NCBI RefSeq assembly: GCF_042466415.1
Contig: NZ_JAXHCH010000002.1
Location: forward strand, 1,798,001 to 1,862,000
DNA length: 64,000 nucleotides
Direction: 5' to 3'
DNA from: Albirhodobacter sp042466415
GTDB taxonomy: Bacteria > Pseudomonadota > Alphaproteobacteria > Rhodobacterales > Rhodobacteraceae
The notes beneath the pieces were generated by a model, which did no database searches, was not told where the DNA came from, and saw only the letters and a list, made by a program, of their open reading frames with translations. Position numbers and translations under genes: made by a program. Numbering within the stretch: position 1 is the stretch's first letter; each line of letters starts with the position of its first letter. Of the stretch, positions 8,577 through 16,572 are shown piece by piece.

Positions 8577-8619
8577 GCAGCAGGGTGTAATGCTGCAAGT
8601 GCGGTATGCACATGCCGCA
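8577..8619. promoter_or_regulatory. Two TGC-rich inverted repeats upstream of the 57-residue gene
   Basis: GCAGCA (8577-8582) and TGCTGC (8591-8596) form an inverted repeat with 8 bases between. TGCGG (8600-8604) and CCGCA (8615-8619) form another with 10 bases between, whose core is itself nearly palindromic. The spacing and position, 64-106 bases before the start codon, suit operators. TGC-rich sites are reported for PhaR-type regulators, but the assignment is speculative. Confidence 0.5.
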
Positions 8620-8640
8620 AGTCACACGTCCCAACGTGCA

Positions 8641-8673
8641 AACAAAAAGGGCCCCGCATTTCAGCGGGGCCCT
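8641..8673 (-). terminator. Terminator of the sdh operon
   Basis: Perfect 10-bp stem AGGGCCCCGC/GCGGGGCCCT with a six-base loop. On the minus strand it is followed by TTTTTGTT, 28 bases past the sdhB stop. Confidence 0.92.
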
Positions 8674-8701
8674 CTCGAAACACAATGATCAGGCGGCTGA
8701 C

Positions 8702-9481
8702 TTAGACGACGCGCTCAACCATCATCCCTTTGATCGACGCAATTGCCTTGGCAGGGTTCAAGCCTTTCGGGCAAGTCTTCGCGCAGTTCATGATCGTGTG
8801 GCAACGGTAGAGTTTGAACGGGTCTTCCAACTCGTCGAGACGCTCCGGCGTTGCCTCGTCGCGGCTGTCGATGATCCAGCGATAGGCATGGAGCAGCGCT
8901 GCTGGCCCGAGGTAGCGATCGGAGTTCCACCAATAGCTCGGGCAGGATGTCGAGCAGCAAGCGCACATCACGCATTCATAGAGACCGTCAAGCTTCTTGC
9001 GATCATCAATGGACTGGCGCCATTCTTTCGCGGGCTTGTTGGTTTTTGTCTCCAACCACGGCATGATCGACGCGTGTTGCGCGTAGAAATGCGTGAGGTC
9101 GGGAATCAAATCCTTAACCACTTCCATATGCGGCAGCGGATAGATTTTGACATCCCCCTTCACCTCATCAAGGCCGTAGATGCACGCCAGGGTGTTGATG
9201 CCGTCGATGTTCATCGCACAGGATCCGCAGATGCCCTCGCGGCACGAACGACGGAACGTCAGGGTCGGATCAATCTCGTTTTTGATCTTGATAAGAGCGT
9301 CCAGAATCATCGGGCCGCACTTATCCATATCGAGGAAGTAGCTATCCACGCGCGGGTTTTCACCCGTCTCTGGATCCCAGCGATAGATCTGAAACTTCCG
9401 GACATTCGTTGCGCCGGCAGGCTTTGGCCACGTCTTGCCGACGCGGATCTTCGAATTCTTCGGGAGTGTAAATTCAACCAT
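8702..9481 (-). CDS. sdhB: Succinate dehydrogenase iron-sulfur subunit
   Basis: The 259-residue SdhB passes electrons from FAD in SdhA to ubiquinone through three Fe-S clusters. The 2Fe-2S ligands are Cys80, 85, 88 and 100 (CREGICGSC). The 4Fe-4S and 3Fe-4S ligands lie in the region of Cys170-180 (CVMCACCSTSC) and Cys227-237 (CHTIMNCAKTCP). It is peripheral on the cytoplasmic face of complex II. It is the last gene of the operon, three bases after a small lipoprotein gene that separates it from sdhA. Length is normal. Confidence 0.98.
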   Translation of the reverse strand: MVEFTLPKNSKIRVGKTWPKPAGATNVRKFQIYRWDPETGENPRVDSYFLDMDKCGPMILDALIKIKNEIDPTLTFRRSCREGICGSCAMNIDGINTLACIYGLDEVKGDVKIYPLPHMEVVKDLIPDLTHFYAQHASIMPWLETKTNKPAKEWRQSIDDRKKLDGLYECVMCACCSTSCPSYWWNSDRYLGPAALLHAYRWIIDSRDEATPERLDELEDPFKLYRCHTIMNCAKTCPKGLNPAKAIASIKGMMVERVV

Positions 9482-9484
9482 AAT

Positions 9485-9784
9485 TTATCCCTTCCAATCA
9501 GTTCGGGAAGTGAGCGGCCGCGTCGGAAGCTGGCCGGATTTGTTGGAGACGCAACGGGCATAGACCTGCGAAGGGTCACGCCCCGTAAGATAATCACCGC
9601 TGAGTTCGAGCTTGATCGTGGAGCGCGCACCACCCGAGCCGATCCCGACGCCAACTTCCCCTCGGGGAGCGGCGGCGAGTTCGGCATCGCGGAGGCAGAT
9701 TTCCTCGGCTTGCTCGACCGGCACCGGGCCGCAAGCGGCGAGAAACCCCGCCACCGCAACCCCGTATGCCGCAGCAAATCGCAT
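9485..9784 (-). CDS. Small putative lipoprotein inside the sdh operon
   Basis: A 99-residue protein with a signal peptide ending in the lipobox FLAAC (Cys18). The mature part is short and polar, with two further cysteines (ICLRD and YARCVSN) that could form a disulfide. Its ATG overlaps the sdhA stop codon by one base, and it ends three bases before sdhB, so it is co-transcribed and translationally coupled with complex II. I do not know its function. Being on the far side of the membrane from SdhA/SdhB, it would act in the periplasm. Confidence 0.85.
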   Translation of the reverse strand: MRFAAAYGVAVAGFLAACGPVPVEQAEEICLRDAELAAAPRGEVGVGIGSGGARSTIKLELSGDYLTGRDPSQVYARCVSNKSGQLPTRPLTSRTDWKG

Positions 9785-11589
9785 CAGAAAGTCCGTGCTT
9801 TCGGTGCGATCTTCGCCAATTCGATGCCGCCTTCGGCCTCGGTGGTCAGCGGATCTTTGATGACAGGGCGATAGGACAACTCAACCTTGTCGCCCTCGAC
9901 GCGCATAACTGAGTGCACGCGCCAGTTCTCGTCGTCACGCGTTGCAAAGTCCTCATGCGCATGGGCGCCGCGGCTTTCTTTACGTGCCTCCGCCCCAACA
10001 ATCGTTGCCAAAGCGTTCGGCATCAAGTTGGTGAGTTCGAGCGTCTCCATCAGATCGGAGTTCCAGACCAGCGAGCGATCCGTCACATGCAAATCATTCA
10101 GCTTCGCCGCAATCGCCGTCATCTTCGTCACACCCTCTTCGAGCGTTTTCGAGGTACGGAACACGGCAGCATCAGCCTGCATCGTCTTTTGCATTTCCAG
10201 ACGCAGCTCTGCGGTCGGCGTGCCGCCTTTCGCATGGCGCAGCGTGTCGAAGCGGTCAAACGCTTTGTCGATCGCGGCTTTGTTCGGCTGGGCAACGCTT
10301 GCTTCGCGGTCGACAACTTTGCCGGCGCGAATTGCGGCGGCGCGGCCAAACACCACGAGGTCGATCAGCGAGTTCGACCCGAGACGGTTCGCGCCGTGCA
10401 CGGAGGCGCAGCCCGCTTCGCCGACAGCCATCAGGCCCGGAACGATGCCGGTCGGGTTGTCTTTGGTCGGGTTCAGGACTTCGCCCCAATAGTTCGTGGG
10501 GATGCCGCCCATATTATAGTGAACCGTCGGCAGAACCGGAATCGGCTCCTTCGTCAAATCCACACCGGCGAAGATTTTCGCGGATTCGGAAATGCCGGGG
10601 AGACGTTCTGCGAGAGCTTCCGCGGGGATGTGCGACAGGTTGAGGTGGATGTGATCCTTGCCCTCGCCCACGCCGCGGCCTTCGCGGATTTCCATCGTCA
10701 TGCAGCGGGAAACATAGTCACGCGGCGCGAGGTCTTTATAATGCGGCGCATAGCGTTCCATGAAACGCTCGCCCTCGGCGTTGGTCAGATACCCGCCTTC
10801 GCCGCGTGCGCCCTCGGTGATCAAGCAGCCCGAACCGTAGATGCCGGTCGGGTGGAATTGTACGAATTCCATATCTTGCAGCGCGAGACCCGCGCGCGCC
10901 ACCATCCCGCCGCCGTCGCCAGTGCAGGTATGGGCGGAGGTTGCCGAGAAATAGGCGCGGCCGTAGCCGCCGGTGGCCAGCACAACCATCTTCGCGTTGA
11001 AGATATGCATCGTGCCGTCATCGAGCTTCCAGCACACAACGCCTTGGCAGACGCCATCGTCCGACATGATCAGATCGATTGCGAAATACTCGATGTAGAA
11101 TTCGGCGTTATGCTTCAGGGATTGCCCGTAAAGCGTGTGCAAAATCGCGTGGCCGGTGCGGTCTGCAGCAGCGCAGGTGCGCTGGACCGGGGGGCCGTCA
11201 CCGAATTCGGTGGTATGGCCGCCGAACGGGCGCTGGTAAATCTTGCCTTCTTCGGTGCGCGAGAACGGAACGCCGTAATGTTCCAGCTCGTAAACCGCCT
11301 TCGGGGCTTCGCGCGCGAGATATTCCATCGCGTCGGTATCGCCGAGCCAGTCCGACCCTTTTACGGTGTCGAACATATGCCACTGCCAGCTATCGGGACC
11401 CATGTTGCCAAGGGATGCCGCGATGCCGCCCTGCGCCGCAACAGTATGCGAGCGGGTCGGGAATACTTTTGTCACACAAGCGGTGCGCAAGCCCTGCTCG
11501 GCCATGCCAAGCGTTGCGCGCAAGCCAGCGCCGCCCGCGCCGATGACGACCACATCGTAGTCATGTGTCTCGTATTGATATTCTGCCAT
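9784..11589 (-). CDS. sdhA: Succinate dehydrogenase flavoprotein subunit
   Basis: The 601-residue catalytic subunit of complex II oxidises succinate to fumarate. The dinucleotide-binding motif GAGGAG is at residues 18-23, and the covalent FAD histidine is His48 in RSHTVAAQGG. The catalytic GEGGYL(T)N segment and HPTGIYGSGCLITEGARGEGG lie mid-protein, and the C-terminal SYRPV region is typical. The gene is preceded by sdhD and followed, with one base of overlap, by the small lipoprotein gene. Confidence 0.98.
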   Translation of the reverse strand: MAEYQYETHDYDVVVIGAGGAGLRATLGMAEQGLRTACVTKVFPTRSHTVAAQGGIAASLGNMGPDSWQWHMFDTVKGSDWLGDTDAMEYLAREAPKAVYELEHYGVPFSRTEEGKIYQRPFGGHTTEFGDGPPVQRTCAAADRTGHAILHTLYGQSLKHNAEFYIEYFAIDLIMSDDGVCQGVVCWKLDDGTMHIFNAKMVVLATGGYGRAYFSATSAHTCTGDGGGMVARAGLALQDMEFVQFHPTGIYGSGCLITEGARGEGGYLTNAEGERFMERYAPHYKDLAPRDYVSRCMTMEIREGRGVGEGKDHIHLNLSHIPAEALAERLPGISESAKIFAGVDLTKEPIPVLPTVHYNMGGIPTNYWGEVLNPTKDNPTGIVPGLMAVGEAGCASVHGANRLGSNSLIDLVVFGRAAAIRAGKVVDREASVAQPNKAAIDKAFDRFDTLRHAKGGTPTAELRLEMQKTMQADAAVFRTSKTLEEGVTKMTAIAAKLNDLHVTDRSLVWNSDLMETLELTNLMPNALATIVGAEARKESRGAHAHEDFATRDDENWRVHSVMRVEGDKVELSYRPVIKDPLTTEAEGGIELAKIAPKARTF

Positions 11590-11599
11590 TGCTCAGTCC

Positions 11600-11971
11600 T
11601 CAGAGCGCGATCTTGGCGAGCGCAAACAGGCCCACCGCTGTGATCGCGTAGGAAAGGGAAATCGCGGTCATCACCGCGGCTTTACGCGCCCAACCGCGCA
11701 AGTAATCCTCAATCATCATCGTTGCGCCGGCCGCAAAATGGCGCATCGAGACGAAGATCACGATCGCTGTCAGGATTGCGACGAAGGGATGCGAGAAGGT
11801 GGCGATCACCTCAGCGTGGCCTTTACCTAGGGCGCGGCCGAAGATGATCAAGAAGGTCGGGACCAGGAAGGCCAGCGCGACGGAGCTCACCTGCATGTGC
11901 CAGTGATGCTCAGTGCCGGAGCCGGAAGCCCCTTTGCCAACGGCGCGTTTACGGTCGGTCAAATAACGCAT
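11600..11971 (-). CDS. sdhD: Succinate dehydrogenase membrane anchor subunit
   Basis: A 123-residue membrane anchor with three predicted helices. It begins MRYLTDRKRAVGKGASGSGTEHHW, a typical alphaproteobacterial SdhD start (shown here in part: GKGASGSGTEHHW). With SdhC it binds haem b and ubiquinone. It lies ten bases after sdhC and ten bases before sdhA. Confidence 0.95.
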   Translation of the reverse strand: MRYLTDRKRAVGKGASGSGTEHHWHMQVSSVALAFLVPTFLIIFGRALGKGHAEVIATFSHPFVAILTAIVIFVSMRHFAAGATMMIEDYLRGWARKAAVMTAISLSYAITAVGLFALAKIAL

Positions 11972-11981
11972 TGCGGCCTCC

Positions 11982-12365
11982 TCAAACCAGAATGATTGTA
12001 ATGATGGTGAGGATCACCGAACCGCCGATGACGGCCTTCCCCAACAGCTCTGCCGTCTCGATTTCGAGGCCTTTTCCGGCGTCGAAATACAGATGCCGCA
12101 GGCCGGCGAGGTAATGATACCAGATCGCCCAAAGCGAGAGGGTGAAGACGAGATCGCCGAACCACGACGTAACGACCGCGTTCGCTGTCTCGAAAGATGC
12201 CCCACCCGTCGAGGCAGCAAGCAGCCACCAGACGATCAGCAACGACGCCACGATCAGCGCATTGCCAGTGATCCGTGTCAGAATCGACGTGATCGACGTC
12301 AGCTGCGGACGGTACACTTGCAAATGGGGGGAAAGGGGCCGGTTGACCCGGGTCGGCTCTGCCAT
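11982..12365 (-). CDS. sdhC: Succinate dehydrogenase cytochrome b556 subunit
   Basis: A 127-residue haem-binding anchor with three membrane helices. The signature RPLSPHLQVYRP (residues 9-20) and HYLAGLRHLYFD (residues 84-95) are present; His84 is the expected haem ligand. It is the first gene of sdhCDAB. The ATG at 12365 follows GGGATGAG; an open frame of 33 further codons upstream lacks family similarity. The 267-base gap before it carries the paired GTGATCAC palindromes. Confidence 0.96.
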   Translation of the reverse strand: MAEPTRVNRPLSPHLQVYRPQLTSITSILTRITGNALIVASLLIVWWLLAASTGGASFETANAVVTSWFGDLVFTLSLWAIWYHYLAGLRHLYFDAGKGLEIETAELLGKAVIGGSVILTIITIILV

Positions 12366-12521
12366 GATCTCATCCCTTGTCTCATGCAGGCCGCGCAACT
12401 GGAAATCTGGCGGGCCTGGCTGGATTTCTGCTCTATCAAATACCCTAATTTTCTCACAAGTCACCTACTCGGGCGGCGAAAAGTGCGTTTTCAAGGCGCG
12501 AAATGCGTAAAATTCATCTTT

Positions 12522-12550
12522 GTGATCACAAATTTTCGTGGCGTGATCAC
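12522..12550. promoter_or_regulatory. Paired GTGATCAC palindromes upstream of sdhC
   Basis: GTGATCAC occurs at 12522-12529, extended to the perfect 14-base palindrome TTTGTGATCACAAA, and again at 12543-12550. The two copies are 21 bp apart start to start, two helical turns, and 157-185 bases upstream of the sdhC start. The same doublet with the same spacing lies upstream of sucC (18048-18076). I interpret it as a two-dimer operator of a shared TCA-cycle regulator. The rest of the gap 12366-12632 shows no gene. Confidence 0.75.
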
Positions 12551-12632
12551 ATCCTGACGGCCGCACGCGCCCGCTTGACAACTTCAGGGGCGCTGAGTCT
12601 CGCGATGCTTGCATGCCTCAGCGCGCCCGCCG

Positions 12633-13673
12633 TCATAACGGCATCAATGCCCAGTAATCGAGATCCAAGAGGACTTCAGGTCGGTACTTTCCATCCTCAC
12701 CTTTTAGCGCAAAGAGGTCCGCCCCCTGCTTCACCGCGACGAGCCGCAAGCGGATCGCGCCCACGCCCGGCGCGCCCGTTGGTGCTTTGTCCAACACCTC
12801 CGACCAAGCCGTGATTGTATCCCCCGCAAAGCAGGGGTTCGCATGGGCACCGCCATTGAGGGCGACGATCATTTGCGCATTGGACAAACCATTGAACGAC
12901 AGAGCCCGCGCCAACGAGATAACATGCCCACCGTAAATCAATCGTTTCCCGTCCTCGCGGAAAGTCGCATCAAAATGCACCTTGGCAGTGTTTTGCCACA
13001 ACCGCGTTGCGATCATATGCTCGGCTTCCTCAATGGTGACGCCATCGACATGATCTATTTTCTCGCCGATGTCGTAATCTGCCATCCGGTGCGGCTCACC
13101 CGACAGATCAAAATCATAGGCGCTGAAATCCAGCCCCGCAGGACACACGAGATCTTCGACCGCGACCGCCTCAGACAATTGCGGCACGACAGGTTCCGGC
13201 GCGGGCGCGTCAAGATTTCCTTTGCGCACCATCACCCAGCGCACATAGTCCAATACGATCTCGTCGCGCTGGTTCATCCCGCGTGTGCGCACGTAAACGA
13301 CGCCGGATTTTCCGTTGGAATTTTGCTTCACACCGATCACTTCGCTTTCGGCGCGTAGCGTATCACCCGCATAGACCGGCAAAAGCCAACGTCCCTGTGC
13401 GTAGCCCAGATTGGCCACGGCATTGATAGAAACGTCCGGCACGGTCTTGCCGAAGACAAGATGGAAGGCTGCCAAATCATCAATCGGGCTCGCTTTCAGG
13501 CCGCAGCCTTGCGCGAAGGTATCCGAAGAATACAGTGCCCCGCGCGCAGGGTAGAGCGCATGATAAAGCGCGCGCTCGCCGCCGCTAACGGTGCGGGGCA
13601 CGGCGTGGCGGATCACTTGCCCAACGTGGTAATCTTCAAAAAAACGTCCCGAATTCGTTTTGGCAGCCTTCAT
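12633..13673 (-). CDS. mch: Mesaconyl-CoA hydratase (MaoC family)
   Basis: A 346-residue double hot-dog protein of the MaoC family matching the mesaconyl-CoA hydratase of the ethylmalonyl-CoA pathway. That enzyme interconverts mesaconyl-CoA and beta-methylmalyl-CoA. Typical segments are GRFFEDYHVGQVIRHAVPRT at the amino end and the hydratase-like SLARALSFNGLSNAQMI. Length agrees with the Rhodobacter enzyme. It begins one base after the DUF1737 gene and shares a transcription direction with mcl2 upstream and sdhCDAB downstream. This context strongly favours mch over a generic dehydratase. Confidence 0.9.
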   Translation of the reverse strand: MKAAKTNSGRFFEDYHVGQVIRHAVPRTVSGGERALYHALYPARGALYSSDTFAQGCGLKASPIDDLAAFHLVFGKTVPDVSINAVANLGYAQGRWLLPVYAGDTLRAESEVIGVKQNSNGKSGVVYVRTRGMNQRDEIVLDYVRWVMVRKGNLDAPAPEPVVPQLSEAVAVEDLVCPAGLDFSAYDFDLSGEPHRMADYDIGEKIDHVDGVTIEEAEHMIATRLWQNTAKVHFDATFREDGKRLIYGGHVISLARALSFNGLSNAQMIVALNGGAHANPCFAGDTITAWSEVLDKAPTGAPGVGAIRLRLVAVKQGADLFALKGEDGKYRPEVLLDLDYWALMPL

Positions 13674-13674
13674 C

Positions 13675-13878
13675 CTATTGCTCTCCGAGTTTCAGATCAG
13701 GGTGATATTCACCCTCGGTTTCCTTCACGACCGCCTGCGCACAGCGCATCACCCCCTTGGTCGCGTCAAACCCGTAGGCGGGCGAGCCATGGAGCTCCCA
13801 CCCCTTGGCAAGCGCGCCCGAAACGCGGTGGCAAAACTGCGACGTGTCGTCGTCGGTAATCAAACGATAGAGTTTCAT
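13675..13878 (-). CDS. DUF1737 family small protein
   Basis: A 67-residue protein resembling the DUF1737 family: MKLYRLITDDDTSQFCHRV, then LAKGWELHGSPAYGFD. This family, often near enoyl-CoA hydratase genes, has no assigned function. It overlaps nnrU by four bases (ATGA) and is followed one base later by mch, so the three are translationally coupled. Confidence 0.82.
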   Translation of the reverse strand: MKLYRLITDDDTSQFCHRVSGALAKGWELHGSPAYGFDATKGVMRCAQAVVKETEGEYHPDLKLGEQ

Positions 13879-14429
13879 CCGTATGTCCCCACAAATGGAT
13901 TATGACCCAGCCAGATATGAACGCTCGCGAACAGGCCAAACAAAACAAGCGTGCCGACGACATTCATCGCATCGCCCTTGATCCCGCGGCCGTTGGTGGG
14001 GCGAACCCAAGCTGTTTGGTTGATCAAGCGCATCTCGTTGAGCGCCCAAAGCCCCAAGGACCCGAACAGCAAGATCGACGCCAGATCGCCATTCACGAGC
14101 AAATGCGCGACCGCCCAGATGACCATGCCCCAAAGCATCGGATGGCGCATCTTCGGATAAAGGATCCCTTTCGTGCCCCCCACGCCGAATAGATAAACCG
14201 AAACCAGCATCATCAGGTTATTGAGATGTCCGATCCCCGGAACCGGCGTGTAAATTGGCGTGACCGGCGCCATCCGATAGCCGATAACCATCAAAACGAC
14301 GCCGAAAATCACAAGCCCTGCGACCATTGATCGGCCTTGCTTGCCCATATTCATGCGCGCGGCGGGCGCAACGCGTTTGAACGAATGCGGCAGCACCCAT
14401 AGTAAGATACCGAGAATAAGGAGTGTCAT
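13875..14429 (-). CDS. NnrU family membrane protein
   Basis: A 184-residue membrane protein with about five helices, matching the NnrU family (MTLLILGILLWVLPHSFKR at the start; YPKMRHPMLWGMVIWAVAHL in the middle). NnrU was first linked to nitric oxide respiration, and the fold is related to isoprenylcysteine methyltransferase-like proteins; its biochemical role is unclear. Lying between mcl2 and the DUF1737-mch pair, it is not near denitrification genes here. Confidence 0.87.
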   Translation of the reverse strand: MTLLILGILLWVLPHSFKRVAPAARMNMGKQGRSMVAGLVIFGVVLMVIGYRMAPVTPIYTPVPGIGHLNNLMMLVSVYLFGVGGTKGILYPKMRHPMLWGMVIWAVAHLLVNGDLASILLFGSLGLWALNEMRLINQTAWVRPTNGRGIKGDAMNVVGTLVLFGLFASVHIWLGHNPFVGTYG

Positions 14430-14450
14430 ATGCCTTGCCTGCCTTTCAGA

Positions 14451-15317
14451 TCAGCTGAGCGCGGCAATCGCCTCGGCTTTGGCCAGAGTTTGCCGCGCGG
14501 TCACGATATGCAGATTCTCGACAATTCTGCCATCCACAACCGCAACGCCCTGCCCCGCCGCCTCCGCCTCTTGGAAAGCCGCGATTTGCCGCTGTGCGAG
14601 ATCAATCTCGGCCGACGAGGGCGCGAAGGCGGTATTTGCGGTGTCCAACTGGGCGGGATGGATCAGCGTTTTTCCATCAAACCCCATGTCGCGGCCCTGC
14701 TCACACTCAGCTAACAGCCCCGCTTCATCCTTAAACGCATTGTACACGCCGTCGAGAATAACCAACCCGTGCGCCTTTGCAGCGAGCAAGCAAAGGCCCA
14801 GCCCTGCCTGCATCGGCAGACGGTCGGCGCGGACTCGCGTGCCCAATTCTTTCGCCAAATCATTGGTGCCCATCACCATACCCGTCAGGCGGGGATGCGC
14901 CGCGATCGCGGGCGCGTTTATCATGCCAAATGCGGTCTCCATCATCGCCCATAGTGGCACATCGGGGATCAACTGAGCCACCGCATCGAGATCGGCGGGC
15001 GACGAAACTTTCGGGATCAGCACGGCATCAATCTGCGCGCCAGCCGTGATCGCCGCGGCGAAGGCAGCCAAATCGTCGGAACCCCAAGCACTGTCTAACC
15101 CATTCACCCGCACGATCTTTGCCCGCGCGCCATACGCCGCGCCGTTCTCCGTCAATGTCTTGCAGAGCAAATCGCGCGCGGCGATCTTTTCATCCGGCGC
15201 GACAGCATCTTCCAGATCAAACAAGATCGCATCACAAGGTAAGCTTCGCGCTTTTTCCAAAGCGCGCTCTTTCGAGCCCGGAATATAAAGCGCTGATCGG
15301 TAGGGACGGACAGTCAT
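14451..15317 (-). CDS. mcl2: CoA-ester lyase family protein, probably (3S)-malyl-CoA thioesterase
   Basis: A 288-residue member of the HpcH/HpaI-CitE family: RSALYIPGSKERALEKA at the start, acidic metal-binding LFDLEDAVAP, and WAMMETAFGMINAPAIA. The length and amino end resemble Rhodobacter Mcl2, which hydrolyses (3S)-malyl-CoA to malate and CoA, more than the longer bifunctional lyase Mcl1. It opens the cluster mcl2-nnrU-DUF1737-mch. Together with mch it supports a working ethylmalonyl-CoA pathway for acetate assimilation. Lyase activity rather than thioesterase activity cannot be excluded from sequence alone. Confidence 0.82.
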   Translation of the reverse strand: MTVRPYRSALYIPGSKERALEKARSLPCDAILFDLEDAVAPDEKIAARDLLCKTLTENGAAYGARAKIVRVNGLDSAWGSDDLAAFAAAITAGAQIDAVLIPKVSSPADLDAVAQLIPDVPLWAMMETAFGMINAPAIAAHPRLTGMVMGTNDLAKELGTRVRADRLPMQAGLGLCLLAAKAHGLVILDGVYNAFKDEAGLLAECEQGRDMGFDGKTLIHPAQLDTANTAFAPSSAEIDLAQRQIAAFQEAEAAGQGVAVVDGRIVENLHIVTARQTLAKAEAIAALS

Positions 15318-15508
15318 ATCGCGGATCTCCTCGCAAGATTATTTCGTCACAAAGCACTATTGCGGCACATTTGGCAAGGTTCAATTTGCCGCATCGCAGC
15401 AATCAACGCGCCCGGAGCCCCTACGCGCCCTTCATTAACGCGATCTTTGCGACTGTTCGGCAGGGTTAACGCAATCAGATCAACGGCGGTTTCGAGAGGA
15501 GATCCCAC

Positions 15509-15820
15509 ATGAAATCCACCATCTTTGCCCTGTCCTTCGGATTCGTCGCGCTCATTCTTGCCGTTCAAAATGCGCATGCGGCGCAAGCAACCTGCGCGCC
15601 TCGCGCGGAAGTGCTGCGCCAACTCTCCGAACGATATGCCGAAACCCGTCAATCCATCGGCCTCGCGACAAACAACCCCGTCATAGAGACTTACGCCTCC
15701 CCTCAAGGAAGCTGGACCATCATCGTCACAATCGCCTCAGGAGAAAGCTGCCTCGTCGCAACGGGAGAGCATTTCGAATCGACGGCGCAGACCGATGCCG
15801 CAAAGGGCGAGCCTGCGTGA
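15509..15820 (+). CDS. Small secreted protein of unknown function
   Basis: A 103-residue protein with a clear Sec signal peptide, cleaved probably after AHA (residue 24). The mature part has two cysteines (ATCAPRAEV and ESCLVATGE) and a segment GSWTIIVTIASGESC also seen in uncharacterised Rhodobacteraceae proteins. GAGAGG precedes the ATG. It ends five bases from the convergent TauE-like gene. No function can be assigned. Confidence 0.8.
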   Translation: MKSTIFALSFGFVALILAVQNAHAAQATCAPRAEVLRQLSERYAETRQSIGLATNNPVIETYASPQGSWTIIVTIASGESCLVATGEHFESTAQTDAAKGEPA

Positions 15821-15825
15821 GAATT

Positions 15826-16572
15826 TCAGCCGAAAACGGATTTCCACAGCAAGTGCAGCGAGATCAGTAAAAGCGCCCACGTCACGATTTTATAAAACAG
15901 GTCTTGCGGCACGATTTTGACCAGCTTGACCCCAATGAACACAGCGATGGACGCTGGGATCGCCAGAACAAGCGCCGTCTCCAGCGAACTCAAGTTGATC
16001 TGCCCCAAAGCAATATAGGGGATTAGTTTGATCGCGTTCACCCAAGCAAAAGTGATCGTCGCAGTCCCCGCAAACACCGATTTTTCGAGCCGCAGAGGAA
16101 TGGCGTAGGCCTGAAATGGCGGGCCGCCGGAGTGGCTGACGAAGCTGGTGAAGCCGGAAATGGTGCCCCAAAACATGCCCGCGCCGATCTTAGCCCGATG
16201 CGCTTGCCCTAAACTCGGGCGCAAAAGCGCGTTCAAAGCGAAAACAAGACCAATTAAACCGACCAGCCCCGTGACAGCATCCTCAGGCACGATTGACGCT
16301 GTCGCCCAACCAATCGTGACCCCGATCGCGGTGGCGGGAATCATGATTTTCAAAACCCGCGCATCAAAATTGCGGCGGTAGGCGTAAAGCCCGAAAAGAT
16401 CGGAGATGACAAACACCGGAAGCAACAGCCCCGCCGCAGCAACCGGATTCATCGTGGCGGCGAGCAATGGCACGCCCAGCGAGCTCATCATAGGCAGACC
16501 GCCTTTCGCGAGGCCGACCGTTATCGCGGCGAAAATTGCGATCGCCCATTCCCACACTCCAAGCTCCAACAT
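15826..16572 (-). CDS. TauE/SafE family sulfite/anion exporter
   Basis: A 248-residue membrane protein with about eight helices. The paired family motifs are KGGLPMMSSLGVPLLA near the start and GFTSFVSHSGGPPFQ in the second half. TauE/SafE proteins export sulfite, sulfoacetate or related anions; the substrate is not predictable. I use the ATG at 16572, behind a purine-rich GGAAGGG; an upstream GTG at 16581 is an alternative. It stands alone, convergent with the small secreted protein gene. Confidence 0.88.
   Translation of the reverse strand: MLELGVWEWAIAIFAAITVGLAKGGLPMMSSLGVPLLAATMNPVAAAGLLLPVFVISDLFGLYAYRRNFDARVLKIMIPATAIGVTIGWATASIVPEDAVTGLVGLIGLVFALNALLRPSLGQAHRAKIGAGMFWGTISGFTSFVSHSGGPPFQAYAIPLRLEKSVFAGTATITFAWVNAIKLIPYIALGQINLSSLETALVLAIPASIAVFIGVKLVKIVPQDLFYKIVTWALLLISLHLLWKSVFG

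Noticed and set aside
9913..11643. A 576-codon open frame antisense to sdhA
   Set aside because: It mirrors the codon structure of a certain gene on the other strand, has no ribosome-binding site, and its translation is Arg/His-rich without any family pattern.
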